A stretch of 64,000 nucleotides of DNA from contig NZ_CP155620.1 in assembly GCF_040008265.1 (NCBI RefSeq), positions 1,364,001 to 1,428,000 of the forward strand, given 5' to 3'. The position numbers and the translations under genes were made by a program. The notes under the pieces are model-generated. The model did not search any database. It saw only the letters and a program-made list of their open reading frames with translations, and was not told the origin of the DNA. This DNA is from Campylobacter sp. CCS1377 (lineage in GTDB: Bacteria > Campylobacterota > Campylobacteria > Campylobacterales > Campylobacteraceae). Shown here piece after piece: positions 1-13,788 of this stretch (positions are counted from its first letter, which is position 1; each line of letters starts with the position of its first letter).

Positions 1-63
1 ACTAACAGCATTTAAACCTGAAACAAGTAACAATAAAGCCACAGCAAAAAAACTTTTTTTCAT
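1..63 (-). CDS. N-terminus of a secreted protein, cut by the window edge
   Basis: Only the first 21 codons are in the window. They read MKKSFFAVALLLLVSGLNAV and one more Ser, which has a basic start, a hydrophobic core and an A-V-S end typical of a Sec signal peptide. A strong ribosome site (AAGGAG) lies 7 bases before the ATG. The gene lies downstream of the YeiH-type gene on the same strand, the position held in C. jejuni by the putative periplasmic protein Cj0998c (from memory). Product function cannot be judged from this fragment. Confidence 0.6.
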   Translation of the reverse strand, partial: MKKSFFAVALLLLVSGLNAVS

Positions 64-111
64 TTTTTCTCCTTAATTTAAAATTAATAAGAGAATTATA
101 ATCTTATTTAA

Positions 112-1200
112 TTAACAAAGTACAGCTTGAAATTCAAGCACTAAAAAATACCCTCCAAAAAACAAAACCAAACTCAAAATCAAAGCCAAAACAAAAACCC
201 TTAATCCACTTTTAATAAAATTCTTAAAATCAACCTGAAGCCCCAAAGCAGCCATAGCAAAAACAATACAAATATTACAAAGCATTTTCATTGCATTAAT
301 AATATCTTGAGTATAAATTCCCAAAAATTTTTCTTGATGAAATAAATAAGTATTTAACATTATAATAAATAAAAAAATAAGTGCAAAATAAGGTATAGTA
401 ATTTTTTTAAAACTATTTTTACCCTCTTTTTTCTGAGTTTTTGTGATCACATAAGCCACGATAAGCAAAAAAGGCACAAGTAAAATCACTCGCATCATTT
501 TAATAATCACAGCTAAATTTGCCGCATTTTGAGAAAATCCTACCATATCTTTAGCTATTTGAGTTGCGCCAACAACATTAGCCACCTCATGTAAAGTTAC
601 ACCCATAAAAATTCCCATAGCATTTTCATTTAAATTTAAAAAATCTAAAGAAAAAAGCACGGGATATAAAAACATAAAAATAAGTCCAAAAACTACCACA
701 CTTCCCACAGCCAAAACACCCTTAGAAGCATCGCTTTTCAAGCTTGATTCTAGAGCCAAAACAGCTGCAGCGCCACAAATAGCACTTCCTGCACCCACAA
801 GCATAGAAGTTTCTTTATCAAGTTTTAAAATTTTAACTCCGACAAACACAGCAATTAAAAATATTATCAAAATGACAATAAATGACAATAAAAATCCCCA
901 TATTCCAACATTTAAAAGTTCATTTAAGGTGATATTAAATCCATATAAAATAATGCCTAATTTCAATAATTTTTTAGCACTAAAATGTACGCCAACACGC
1001 AGATGATGCTGGTATTTGAAAAAATATGGCGAGAATAAAACCCCTATAATAATAGCAAAGGCAGTGGCAGCTAAATGTGTATTTTCTTTTATACTTGGGA
1101 TACTAGATAAATAAAAAGAAAAAGCAACAATACAAGCCGTAAAAACCAGTCCTTTAAAATTTGATTTTAATATGAGAAAAAGTGATAAAAACATTTTCAT
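112..1200 (-). CDS. YeiH/UPF0324 family membrane protein (putative sulfate exporter family)
   Basis: This 362-residue integral membrane protein has about ten hydrophobic segments spread over its whole length. It contains the glycine/alanine-rich stretch GAGSAICGAAAVLA near residue 136 and the segment GVTLHEVANVVGA near residue 199, both hallmarks of the YeiH/UPF0324 family. The family is annotated as putative sulfate exporters, but the substrate is not established. A ribosome site AAGGAT precedes ATG. The adjacent divergent LysR-type gene mirrors the yeiH-yeiE pair of E. coli and the Cj0999c-Cj1000 pair of C. jejuni, so that regulator probably controls it. The 112-bp gap between the two genes is almost pure A+T and should hold both promoters. 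Length is normal for the family. Family assignment is firm, function is not. Confidence 0.85.
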   Translation of the reverse strand: MKMFLSLFLILKSNFKGLVFTACIVAFSFYLSSIPSIKENTHLAATAFAIIIGVLFSPYFFKYQHHLRVGVHFSAKKLLKLGIILYGFNITLNELLNVGIWGFLLSFIVILIIFLIAVFVGVKILKLDKETSMLVGAGSAICGAAAVLALESSLKSDASKGVLAVGSVVVFGLIFMFLYPVLFSLDFLNLNENAMGIFMGVTLHEVANVVGATQIAKDMVGFSQNAANLAVIIKMMRVILLVPFLLIVAYVITKTQKKEGKNSFKKITIPYFALIFLFIIMLNTYLFHQEKFLGIYTQDIINAMKMLCNICIVFAMAALGLQVDFKNFIKSGLRVFVLALILSLVLFFGGYFLVLEFQAVLC

Positions 1201-1312
1201 TATCCTTTAATTTAATTTTTGGTGTTATTTTAATTTTTTTTATATAATAATAAAAATATATTATTTTAATTTTTATCATAAATATTTTAAATTATTTTTT
1301 AAGGTTAAAATC

Positions 1313-2209
1313 ATGAAAATCAAAGATATGGAAATTTTTTTAGATCTCTTAAATACCCAAAGTCCCACCTTAACTGCAAATAATTTTTCTACCACTCAAC
1401 CTAATATTTCAATTATCATTAAAAATTTAGAACAACAACTGGGAGAAATTCTTTTTGAAAGGCTAGGCAAAAAACTTTTACCAACTCCAAAAGCGCTGTC
1501 TTTAGCACAAATATGGAGTGATCTGGTTAAAACATATTACGCAAGTTTAGAAAATTTAAACAATGAAACCTTATTAGGCGAAATTAAAATTGCCGCAACA
1601 CAAAGTATAGCGGAATATTTTATAGCTGATATTTTATTTGATTTTAAATTACACTTCCCTAAAATAAAAATTTACTTTCAAACTTGCAATACCAAAGAAT
1701 GTTTTGAATTTTTAAAGAAAGGTTTAGTGGAATTTTGTATTGTAGAAAGCGAGATTGAACCTATCATTTTACATAACGAACAAATTAAATCCAAACTATG
1801 GCATCAAGATGAGCTTATAATCGTTAGTAATGATAAAGCTTTAAGTCAAAAAGCAGTTTATATCGATGAATTGCTAAATTATAAATGGATACTTAGAGAA
1901 CAAGGATCGGGTCTTAGAACTAGGTTTTTGGATGAAATAAATAAAGCAGGTATTACTTTGCCTATTTTTTTAGAATTAGATCGAATGAATGCCATAAAAG
2001 AACTAGTTTTAAACAAAAATGCACTTTCTGTGCTTCCAAAAAAAGCCGTAGAAAAAGAACTTTACAACAAAACTCTTTATGCTATAAAACTAAAAAACAT
2101 TGATCTTAAAAGAAATTTTTATACACTTAAAAGAAAGGAGTATGATTTTAATCCTTTATTAGACAAATTTGAAAAATTCTTATTTTTAGCAAAAGATAAT
2201 TTCAAATAA
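1313..2209 (+). CDS. LysR-type transcriptional regulator (YeiE-like)
   Basis: This 298-residue protein has the LysR layout. A winged helix-turn-helix fills residues 1-65 (pattern TANNFSTTQPNISIIIKNLEQ, then LFERLGKKLLPTPKA). A periplasmic-binding-protein-like effector domain follows from about residue 90, including the conserved GEIKIAATQSIAEY start. The start is set by AAGGTTAAAATC before ATG. It is divergent from the YeiH-type transporter across a 112-bp A+T-rich spacer, the usual place for a LysR operator and autoregulation. It lies 127 bp upstream of leuA on the same strand, but nothing seen links it to leucine genes. The effector ligand is unknown. C. jejuni Cj1000 is the apparent counterpart (from memory). 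Confidence 0.88.
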   Translation: MKIKDMEIFLDLLNTQSPTLTANNFSTTQPNISIIIKNLEQQLGEILFERLGKKLLPTPKALSLAQIWSDLVKTYYASLENLNNETLLGEIKIAATQSIAEYFIADILFDFKLHFPKIKIYFQTCNTKECFEFLKKGLVEFCIVESEIEPIILHNEQIKSKLWHQDELIIVSNDKALSQKAVYIDELLNYKWILREQGSGLRTRFLDEINKAGITLPIFLELDRMNAIKELVLNKNALSVLPKKAVEKELYNKTLYAIKLKNIDLKRNFYTLKRKEYDFNPLLDKFEKFLFLAKDNFK

Positions 2210-2336
2210 TTTTTCATTTAGTTACAAGGAATGAGATATTTGCAAAAAATATTTTAATTTCTTAAATCCTTTATGCAACAAAAAGCAAATTTCAAACATA
2301 ATTATATCTACACATTTTTTAAATAAAGGGCAAACT

Positions 2337-6368
<4,032 letters not shown>

Positions 6369-6369
6369 A

Positions 6370-6972
6370 ATGGAAAAATTTATCACTCATAAAGGCATTG
6401 CTTGTCCTTTAGACTTTGCTAATATCGATACAGATCAAATCATACCTAAGCAATTTTTACTTTCTGTTTCTAAAAAAGGTTTTGGTAAACATTTATTTCA
6501 CGATTTGCGTTATTTAGATGACAAAGAAAGTGTTTTGAATCCTGAATTTAATTTAAATAAAACAGAATTTCAAAATACTTCCATTCTTGTTACTAGAGAT
6601 AATTTTGGCAATGGATCTTCAAGAGAACACGCACCATGGGCTTTAATGGATTATGGTATTAAAGTCATCATTGCTCCAAGCTTTGCTGATATTTTTAAAA
6701 ATAATGCTTTGGGAAATGGATTATTAACCATCACACTTGAAGAAAGTAAAGTGCAATGGCTCATAGAAATACTTCAAACAAATGAAAACAAATGCTTAGA
6801 AATCTCTCTTTTAGAAAAAAAGGTTTATGCTTTTGGGAAAGAATTTGATTTTGAAATTGATGAATTTTACCGCAATTGCCTTTTAAATGGTCTCGATAAG
6901 ATAGATCTTACTTTGCAATATCAAGATGAGATTAAAAAATACGAAAATCATTCTCAAGTTTATTTGGTTTAA
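6370..6972 (+). CDS. leuD: 3-isopropylmalate dehydratase, small subunit
   Basis: LeuD is the swivelling domain that completes the isopropylmalate isomerase active site with LeuC. The 200 residues contain ANIDTDQIIPKQFL near residue 17 and the signature DNFGNGSSREHAPWAL near residue 77, whose GSSREHA loop contacts substrate. Length is normal. The gene follows leuC with a single-base gap and ends the operon. No clear intrinsic terminator follows, and the next 470 bp are a gene-free gap with dispersed repeats. The next gene is on the other strand. Confidence 0.96.
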   Translation: MEKFITHKGIACPLDFANIDTDQIIPKQFLLSVSKKGFGKHLFHDLRYLDDKESVLNPEFNLNKTEFQNTSILVTRDNFGNGSSREHAPWALMDYGIKVIIAPSFADIFKNNALGNGLLTITLEESKVQWLIEILQTNENKCLEISLLEKKVYAFGKEFDFEIDEFYRNCLLNGLDKIDLTLQYQDEIKKYENHSQVYLV

Positions 6973-7010
6973 ACATTATGGATAAAAATTTATAACTTTC
7001 TTGCCACAGA

Positions 7011-7403
7011 GATTGTTTATTTCACTCAGGATGACAAAAAGTATTACTCTCCCAGATAACACTACACTCCGTCATTCTGAACGAATGTGAAGAATCTCTT
7101 ATTGTATTAAAACTTTTTTTAATGAAAAACTTTATTTAAATAAAGATCCTTCACCATGTTCAAGATGACTAAGACTACTTAAATCCTTCGTTTCACTTGG
7201 GAAGAAAAATTATTTTCTTTAAGACAACTGAAAAACACATTGCTCTTTTATAAGGCTAACTGCCTAATCTTTTTTCTAACACTCATAAGATAGCGAAAAT
7301 GCTCTTTCGTAATAATGAATTTACACATCATTATGAGCAATACGAAGAATCTCCCTACTCTTTCTAGTCATTCTGAATGAAGTAAAAGAAATGATGAATC
7401 TCT
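7011..7403. repeat. Cluster of dispersed short repeats in a gene-free gap
   Basis: The 478-bp gap between leuD and the next gene contains no ORF I can support. It holds several degenerate members of a repeat family whose ends read GTCATTCTGA and GAAGAATCTCT. There are direct copies at 7071-7099 and 7367-7403, and inverted copies around 7015-7034 and 7144-7169. Direct and inverted copies alternate, so the transcript of either strand could fold. The same family occurs in the gaps at 39657-41045, 62087-62166 and 62881-63155. I could not assign a function. Confidence 0.7.
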
Positions 7404-7450
7404 ATATATATCGCGTCTAAACCCTAAAATGAAGAAAAAATCTGCTAAAT

Positions 7451-7900
7451 TTAACTCCCACTCTCTCGCATTTTTCGCTTGGCTAATCCCATTTGCTCAT
7501 AACCATCAATTTCTGATTTATAAATACTATAACGCTTATTAAGCTCTCTATTAAGAAAAGAGATATTTTTCGCACTCGCATTAGGATGTGCTGCAAAAAG
7601 TGCGATAAAATCAAGTTTTTCTTTCATGGCTTGACTAAGTTGTTTTGATTTTTTTTTATCAAATTTTTGAGTGTTGATAAACATAATAGCAAATTCTTGA
7701 AGTTGCTGGGAATTTAATCTTGTATTTTCTAAAGCACTTTTTAAAGCCTCTAAATTTAAAATTTCATTTTTTTGTTGAGTTTTTTGAGATTTTTTAACTA
7801 AATCTCGATTTTTATGCAGTAAAATCAAAGCCACCACACAAGCAATAACAAGTGCAATGGCTAAAATTAAAATAAATATTAAAACCGATTTGTCATTCAT
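7451..7900 (-). CDS. Small membrane-anchored protein of unknown function (Cj1012c-like)
   Basis: This 149-residue protein has one N-terminal membrane segment (residues about 6-28, VLIFILILAIALVIACVVAL) followed by a basic, Gln/Lys-rich, probably helical cytoplasmic part with heptad-like stretches (residues 35-115). No catalytic motif is visible. Its ATG overlaps the stop of ccsBA by four bases, so it is translated with the cytochrome c synthase, and in C. jejuni the equivalent position is held by the membrane protein Cj1012c (from memory). A role linked to cytochrome c assembly or electron transport is possible only by context. The gene is the last of its operon, with repeat-bearing gap beyond it. 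Confidence 0.75.
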   Translation of the reverse strand: MNDKSVLIFILILAIALVIACVVALILLHKNRDLVKKSQKTQQKNEILNLEALKSALENTRLNSQQLQEFAIMFINTQKFDKKKSKQLSQAMKEKLDFIALFAAHPNASAKNISFLNRELNKRYSIYKSEIDGYEQMGLAKRKMRESGS

Positions 7901-10900
7901 ACTTTTTTAACATAAGAACGTTTAAAATACGCCACAAACCCTAAAATAACCATTGCTAAAAATCCCCAATAAACATAATCTGGAATTTTCGCAGCCTCTC
8001 CTGCTGCATAAGAATGAAGTCCCACAAGGAAATAATTCACCCCAAAATAAGTCATAATAATACTCCAATAAGCAAACATAGAAATAAGAGCGAAATTATA
8101 TTGATTTAAAAAGTTCGGTATCATTCTTAAGTGCAAAATGGCAGCATAGACCAAGATACTCACTAAAGCCCAAGTTTCCTTGGAATCCCAACTCCAATAT
8201 CTTCCCCAGCTTTCATTTGCCCAAACCGCACCTAAGAAATTTCCAACAGTAAGTAAACAAAGTCCTAAGATCATTGCCATTTCACTAATTCTTGTCGCTT
8301 CGGTAATATTTCTTAATATATTTCCATTGGCTTTTCCATCTTTTCTAAGAAAACACATTAAAACTAAAACAAAAATTCCAAGCAAGGCACAAAGTCCTAA
8401 AAATCCATAACTTGCAGTAATAACAGATACATGGATACTAAGCCAATAAGAATTTAAAACCGGCATAATATTTGTAATTTGCGGATCCATTTCATTAAGA
8501 TGTGCAACCATTAAAGTTATACCCGCTAGAATAGAAGTTAAAGATAGCGCTATTGGACTTTTACGCGAAAAGAAAATACCTGATAAAGCCAAAGCCCATG
8601 CAATATAAACCATACTCTCATAAGCATTACTCCAAGGCGCACGCTCAGCTAAATACCATCTAAGTCCGAGCCCTAAAGTATGGATTAAAAACGCAATGAT
8701 ATTAAAAATATAAATAGCTTTAAAAACAAAATTTATTTTTAAACTAGATTTTAACATCTTGGTGAAAACCAAAACCAAAAGCAAAATACCTGCAACTAGA
8801 TAAATTTTAATAAGCTCGACAAAGATTTGTGCTTTATTAACAAAAAGTTCTGTTTTTATTTTACTATCGCTTGGTATAATCGACGCACCGTATTCATTTT
8901 GATAAGCTTTTATATATGTTAAATTCTGATTTGCTTTTTCCCAATCTCCAGTTTGAATCGCTTGTATTGCAGAATTAATATAATTTTGAAATAAAGTAAA
9001 AATAATAGCTTGTTCTTTATTTTGAGTCTGATTCATTGCTTCAAAAAAAGAATACCATTCATTATTAATAGCATTTTGAGCAGGGAAAATTTTAAAAAGT
9101 TCTCCATAAAATACCAAAGCAACGATATTAAATCTTTCATCGAGCTTGAGTATTTCTTTATTAAAAACCCCTCTAGCATTTTGATTTTGACGGTTAGCGT
9201 TTTCTACATATCTTTGAATTTTATAAGTATTATCAGCATTTAAAAAATCATTGTATGAAACATATTTATGATCTATATTTTCATCCAAACCTAAAATTTT
9301 AGCAATCTCTTTTCTTACAGCAGTATTTGGTGGCATGGCAATGATTTTTTCATCAGCCCATATTTTTGCATTAACCAGCATAGAAAGCATCACCGCATTA
9401 GCGTTTTGTCCCTTATAACTTGAGTTTTTATGAACTTTTTCTAAAATTTCCCTTGCCAAAGTATCAAAAGGAACCATTCTACCACCATTTCTTTGCACGA
9501 TTAAAGTGCTTAAACTTTTGGCATGCTCGTCTGAAATTTGTGGTAGTTCTTGTGCTTTAACTTCATTGGTAAAAAACACCAAACTTGCAAAAGCAATAGC
9601 AGAAGTATATTTTAAAGCGTCCTTATTGACTAATTTTGCAAGAATTCTAAACCTTGAATTTGGATTTAAAATATTTAAAAACATTCCCAAAGAAAGCAAA
9701 ATATAACCTATATAAGTTGGTATTTTACCAGGATCTTTATTTACCGAAAGTATAGTGCCTTTTTCATCCTGATCGTAAGAACTTTGATAAAAACGATATC
9801 CTTCATAGTCTAAAACATTATTCATGAAAATCCTATAATCAAATTTTTTGTCTCCGTGAGTCACAGTGATTTCGCTAGCATAAGACTTTGGAGACATTGA
9901 ACCCGCATAGCGATCAAGCTGAAAATCTCTCAGATAAACTTCAAAAGGTAGCTCATGAACAGAAGTATTCCAAGCGATGAAAAATTTCTCTCCACTAAGT
10001 TCTACAACACTAGGTTTAGCAAATTCAAAGACAAAAATGTTTGCTTTTTCACCCTTATATTCAACCTCTAATTCTAAAGCATTTCTGGCCATTTTCAGAT
10101 CATGAGGCTGGTATTTGGTATCCATAGCAAAAGTTTTTAAAGAAAGCAAAGGTTCATTTTTCCACGCACTTGCCTCACCAAATAAAGCAATTAATGAAGT
10201 TCTTGCAAGTTCTATCCATCTAGTGCCAAACCATAACCAAAAACTCTCATCTTCAGGACGATTAATTCCTTGAATTTGAGTGCTTGCATACAAAGAGGCA
10301 AATTGTATTACAAAGCTATTTCCATTTATATTATATAAGCGTTTTTGATCTGTGCTTGCATTTTTTCCAGCTTTTAAAACACCATTTTCGCCAGTTTGCA
10401 TAGCAAAAAATTCCAAATCATTGCTGGAGCTAAGATTTAAATTTTGATCAATTTTTACATAAGGACTAGGAAGCTTATCAACTAAGAAACCAAAATTAAC
10501 ACCATCAATGGTTTTAATTTCTCCTTGAGTAAGTTTAATGATTTGCGAATTTCCATTTTTATCCGCTAACATAAAGCTGAGTAAAGCACTAGCATTTTCA
10601 TCTTCTATCATCACTTCTTTGGCATCTAAAATTAAATTTTTATAACTTAATTTTGCCTTCTCATCCCCATCTCCGACTTTAAGATTTAATTCAAAATTAT
10701 TTGCAAAAGGAAGTACGGCTATGTCTTTTTGCATCGCTTGACCATAAATTTTATTATCTTTTAAAGTTGAAAATTTAATAAAAGATTTGGAGCTTACGAC
10801 AACAGAATTAGACTCGTTTTCTCTAATACTTAATATCCCTTCATAACCTCCATAACGAGTCATTGCAGAACCTAAAAGAATGAATAAAAAAGAAAGATGA

Positions 10901-11142
10901 AAGAGCATCAATGGAAATTTTTTCAACATAAACATTTTGTAAATAAACATTGCACAAAGCAAATTTATGCCCAATAAAAGCTGCAAAAAACCAAACCACA
11001 AAGTACCATAAATCATAGCCCAAGCAGTAGGTGTTCCATAAGCACTTTCTATAAAAGTTGCTAAACCGCTAAAAAAAGCAAAAAGTAAAAATAGTATGAT
11101 AGAATTTTTAATATTCCCAATACTTTTGATTATTGTTCTCAT
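7897..11142 (-). CDS. ccsBA: Fused cytochrome c synthase CcsBA (System II heme lyase)
   Basis: This 1081-residue protein exports heme and attaches it to CxxCH motifs of c-type cytochromes in the periplasm. The N-terminal half (to about residue 500) is the ResB/CcsB part: four membrane segments around residues 13-100 and near 470, with a large periplasmic domain between. A second periplasmic stretch spans about 530-750. The C-terminal part (about 760-1075) is CcsA, with many membrane segments and the tryptophan-rich heme-handling motif WGRYWSWDSKETW at about residue 978. Candidate heme-ligand histidines lie in the flanking segments (SIHVSVITASYG, VGLHSYAAGE). The single-chain CcsBA fusion is typical of epsilonproteobacteria (Cj1013c). 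It serves the cytochromes here, including the CHICH protein at 16956-17390. Confidence 0.93.
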   Translation of the reverse strand: MRTIIKSIGNIKNSIILFLLFAFFSGLATFIESAYGTPTAWAMIYGTLWFGFLQLLLGINLLCAMFIYKMFMLKKFPLMLFHLSFLFILLGSAMTRYGGYEGILSIRENESNSVVVSSKSFIKFSTLKDNKIYGQAMQKDIAVLPFANNFELNLKVGDGDEKAKLSYKNLILDAKEVMIEDENASALLSFMLADKNGNSQIIKLTQGEIKTIDGVNFGFLVDKLPSPYVKIDQNLNLSSSNDLEFFAMQTGENGVLKAGKNASTDQKRLYNINGNSFVIQFASLYASTQIQGINRPEDESFWLWFGTRWIELARTSLIALFGEASAWKNEPLLSLKTFAMDTKYQPHDLKMARNALELEVEYKGEKANIFVFEFAKPSVVELSGEKFFIAWNTSVHELPFEVYLRDFQLDRYAGSMSPKSYASEITVTHGDKKFDYRIFMNNVLDYEGYRFYQSSYDQDEKGTILSVNKDPGKIPTYIGYILLSLGMFLNILNPNSRFRILAKLVNKDALKYTSAIAFASLVFFTNEVKAQELPQISDEHAKSLSTLIVQRNGGRMVPFDTLAREILEKVHKNSSYKGQNANAVMLSMLVNAKIWADEKIIAMPPNTAVRKEIAKILGLDENIDHKYVSYNDFLNADNTYKIQRYVENANRQNQNARGVFNKEILKLDERFNIVALVFYGELFKIFPAQNAINNEWYSFFEAMNQTQNKEQAIIFTLFQNYINSAIQAIQTGDWEKANQNLTYIKAYQNEYGASIIPSDSKIKTELFVNKAQIFVELIKIYLVAGILLLVLVFTKMLKSSLKINFVFKAIYIFNIIAFLIHTLGLGLRWYLAERAPWSNAYESMVYIAWALALSGIFFSRKSPIALSLTSILAGITLMVAHLNEMDPQITNIMPVLNSYWLSIHVSVITASYGFLGLCALLGIFVLVLMCFLRKDGKANGNILRNITEATRISEMAMILGLCLLTVGNFLGAVWANESWGRYWSWDSKETWALVSILVYAAILHLRMIPNFLNQYNFALISMFAYWSIIMTYFGVNYFLVGLHSYAAGEAAKIPDYVYWGFLAMVILGFVAYFKRSYVKKV

Positions 11143-11269
11143 TTAGACCTTCTTTTTGATAATTTAAAAAAACAAATTATAAATCAGAGTATTTAACTCT
11201 TTGTAACATTTATAAGAAAATAAATATACTTCAATGATTTTGATAAAGCAATTACTTTTAGTAACAAAA

Positions 11270-11965
11270 TCACACACCTAAGTATTTTTTGCGAATCTCA
11301 TCATCACCTATAATATCACTAGCTTTACCGTGCATAGGAATTTTTCCATTTTCTAAAACATAAGCATAATCACTGATTTTTAAAGCAGAATAAGCATTTT
11401 GTTCTACTAAAAGTATAGTAATACCCTCTTCTTTTAAACGCACTATGGTATCAAAAACTTCTCCAACAATTTTAGGCGCAAGTCCCAAAGAAGGTTCGTC
11501 AAGCATTAAAAGCTTAGGTTCGCTCATCAAAGCTCTTGAGATAGCAAGCATTTGTGCTTCTCCTCCACTTAAAGTTCCAGCTAAAGCGTTCTTTTTGCTT
11601 GCAAGTCTAGGGAAAATTTTATACATTTGCTCCCTTAAGTGCTCATAATTTTCAGCGTTATTAAATGCTCCAATTTTTAAATTCTCATCAATGCTAAGAT
11701 TAATAAAAACACGCCTACCTTCAGGAACTAAAGCTATACCTTTTTCTACTAAAGTATGAGTAAGATGTCTTTTGGTATCATAACCCAAAAAATTAATCTC
11801 CCCTTTTCTTTTAACGATATTAAGCATTGCATTTAAGGTGGAAGTTTTTCCAGCACCATTAGAGCCTATTAAAGAAACAATATGTCCTGTTTCTACTTTA
11901 AAATCAATACCTTTAACCGCTTCAATCAAACCATAATAAACATGCAAATTCTTAACTACTAGCAT
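11270..11965 (-). CDS. livF: Branched-chain amino acid ABC transporter, ATP-binding protein LivF
   Basis: LivF is one of two cytoplasmic ATPases that power uptake of leucine, isoleucine and valine. The 231 residues contain Walker A GSNGAGKT (about residues 33-40), the ABC signature LSGGEAQ near 133, and Walker B LLMLDEPSLGLAP near 152. The ending KKYLGV is typical of LivF. The start overlaps livG by 14 bp. It is the promoter-distal gene of the livJKHMGF cluster, with 127 bp of A+T-rich non-coding DNA to ccsBA downstream. Length and motifs are normal. Confidence 0.95.
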   Translation of the reverse strand: MLVVKNLHVYYGLIEAVKGIDFKVETGHIVSLIGSNGAGKTSTLNAMLNIVKRKGEINFLGYDTKRHLTHTLVEKGIALVPEGRRVFINLSIDENLKIGAFNNAENYEHLREQMYKIFPRLASKKNALAGTLSGGEAQMLAISRALMSEPKLLMLDEPSLGLAPKIVGEVFDTIVRLKEEGITILLVEQNAYSALKISDYAYVLENGKIPMHGKASDIIGDDEIRKKYLGV

Positions 11966-12722
11966 TAAAATCCCCTAAATAAGCCGCTATAACATCTTTG
12001 TTTTCTACTGCATCGCTAACCTTGCCTTCAAAAATTGTTTTACCATAATCTAAAACCAAAACTCTATCGCAAAGCTTGTTTACAAATTTCATATCATGTT
12101 CTATAAGCAACACGCTAATCTTATAATCTTTTCTTAATTTAAAAATAAGTTCTGCAAGCTCATCGCTTTCTGCTCCATTCATTCCAGCAGCTGGTTCGTC
12201 AAGCAAAAGGAGTCTTGGACTTGTCGCCATAGCTCTTGCAATCTCTACTTTTCTTTGTTGTCCATAGCTCAAACTCGTAGCCTTTTCTTGTGCAAGCTCC
12301 GCAATACCAAGTTCTTCTAAAAGCTCATAAGCCTTAGTTTGAAATTCTTTTTCTACTTTTCTAAAACGCCCAAAATGTAAAAAAGCTTCAAAAATACTAT
12401 ACTTCATTTGATGATTAAAACCTATTAATACATTTTCTAACACATTCATACTTGAAAAAAGGCGTATGTTTTGAAAGGTTCGCGCTATCCCCAAATGCAC
12501 TATTTTATGTGGTTTTAAATGATCTATCCTTTGATTTTTAAAAAAAACCTTACCGCTTGTAGGTTTATAATTTCCGGTAATAATATTAAAAAGTGTAGTT
12601 TTTCCAGCACCATTTGGTCCAATAAGTCCAAAAATTTCACCCTCATTGATACAAAAAGAAGTTTCATTTATAGCTTTTACTCCACCAAAGCTCTTAGAAA
12701 TTTTTTCCAAATTAAGTATCAT
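11952..12722 (-). CDS. livG: Branched-chain amino acid ABC transporter, ATP-binding protein LivG
   Basis: LivG is the second ATPase of the LIV importer. The 256 residues show Walker A GPNGAGKTTLF (about 36-46), the signature LSYGQQRKVEIARAMA near 150, and Walker B LLLLDEPAAGMN near 168. The longer helical insert relative to LivF and the AGMN after Walker B are LivG features. The start codon overlaps the livM stop (ATGA), and the 3' end overlaps livF by 14 bp, consistent with coupled translation. Nothing unusual was seen. Confidence 0.95.
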   Translation of the reverse strand: MILNLEKISKSFGGVKAINETSFCINEGEIFGLIGPNGAGKTTLFNIITGNYKPTSGKVFFKNQRIDHLKPHKIVHLGIARTFQNIRLFSSMNVLENVLIGFNHQMKYSIFEAFLHFGRFRKVEKEFQTKAYELLEELGIAELAQEKATSLSYGQQRKVEIARAMATSPRLLLLDEPAAGMNGAESDELAELIFKLRKDYKISVLLIEHDMKFVNKLCDRVLVLDYGKTIFEGKVSDAVENKDVIAAYLGDFNASS

Positions 12723-13786
12723 TGTTTTCTCCCATTTTTAGGGTTTTTCTTAAATTTCAAAAAGTCTAAAAGCTCTTTATCTCCCATTAAACCTTTTCGT
12801 GCAAAAAGCATAACAAGAATAAGCGCCAATGAAAAAACAACCATTCTAAGTCCTGGTCTTGCTTCAGTTTGATAACCAAAAATATTCATACTTTCATCTA
12901 AAAATCTTAGCCATTCACTTCCACCTATTACCAAAACAGCTCCAATAATTGCCCCAGTTGTTGATCCTAGTCCGCCCAAAACAATAATAATCAATAATTG
13001 AAAAGTTAGCAAAAAGTCAAATTGTTCCGGAGAAACAGAAGCTAAAAAGTATGCCAAAAGTCCGCCACCTACGCCTTCTAAAAACGCCGAAGTGCCAAAA
13101 GCTAATGTTTTAATCCAAAAAGTATGAATTCCCATCGCACTAGCGGCATCCTCATCATCTCTTATGGCTTTCATAGCTCTACCGTATTTTGAATAGGTAA
13201 TATTTAAAATAAGAATAACAGAAATAATTGCTATACCACCTGTCCAATAAATAAGATCTGAAGACTTAGGCAAATCACTAGAGCTTAAAGTAAGCCCCAA
13301 AGAACCATTGGTTATTGAAGGAAAATTAATTGCCAAAAGCTTAATGATAATACCAAAACCTAAAGTTACAATAGCCAAATAATCCCCTCTTACGCGAAAA
13401 ACAGCAAAAGAAAGAATAAAAGAAAGCAAACAAGAAAAAAATCCAGCCGCCAATAAAGCTAAAATAAAATTTGGAGAATGAAAAGCTAAAATAAAAGTGC
13501 TTGGATCCTCTAATGAAAATTGATCGATTTTACTTTCGCTATTTAAAAGCAACAAGGCTGTTACATAAGCTCCTATGGCTACAAAACCATTGGGCTCGAG
13601 TGAAAATTGCCCTGTAACTCCGTTGATAAGATTGTAACTGATAGCCAAAATAATAAAAATAGCAATATTGCTTAATATTCTTTCTCCATAATCATCAAAA
13701 AAATACGGAGAAACAATAATAAAAGCGATAGCAATAATTAAAAATAATAAATGAAAAAACTTGTTTTCAATTTTAGTGAAATCCAT
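12719..13786 (-). CDS. livM: Branched-chain amino acid ABC transporter, permease LivM
   Basis: This 355-residue permease has about nine hydrophobic segments. The family loop SKYGRAMKAIRDDEDAASAMG near residues 200-220 couples it to the ATPases, and the QFSLEPNGFVAIGAY segment lies near residue 60. Its basic C-terminal tail (KFKKNPKNGRKQ) is cytoplasmic. It pairs with LivH to form the channel in the inner membrane. The gene begins two bases after livH ends and overlaps livG by four. Confidence 0.94.
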   Translation of the reverse strand: MDFTKIENKFFHLLFLIIAIAFIIVSPYFFDDYGERILSNIAIFIILAISYNLINGVTGQFSLEPNGFVAIGAYVTALLLLNSESKIDQFSLEDPSTFILAFHSPNFILALLAAGFFSCLLSFILSFAVFRVRGDYLAIVTLGFGIIIKLLAINFPSITNGSLGLTLSSSDLPKSSDLIYWTGGIAIISVILILNITYSKYGRAMKAIRDDEDAASAMGIHTFWIKTLAFGTSAFLEGVGGGLLAYFLASVSPEQFDFLLTFQLLIIIVLGGLGSTTGAIIGAVLVIGGSEWLRFLDESMNIFGYQTEARPGLRMVVFSLALILVMLFARKGLMGDKELLDFLKFKKNPKNGRKQ

Positions 13787-13788
13787 AT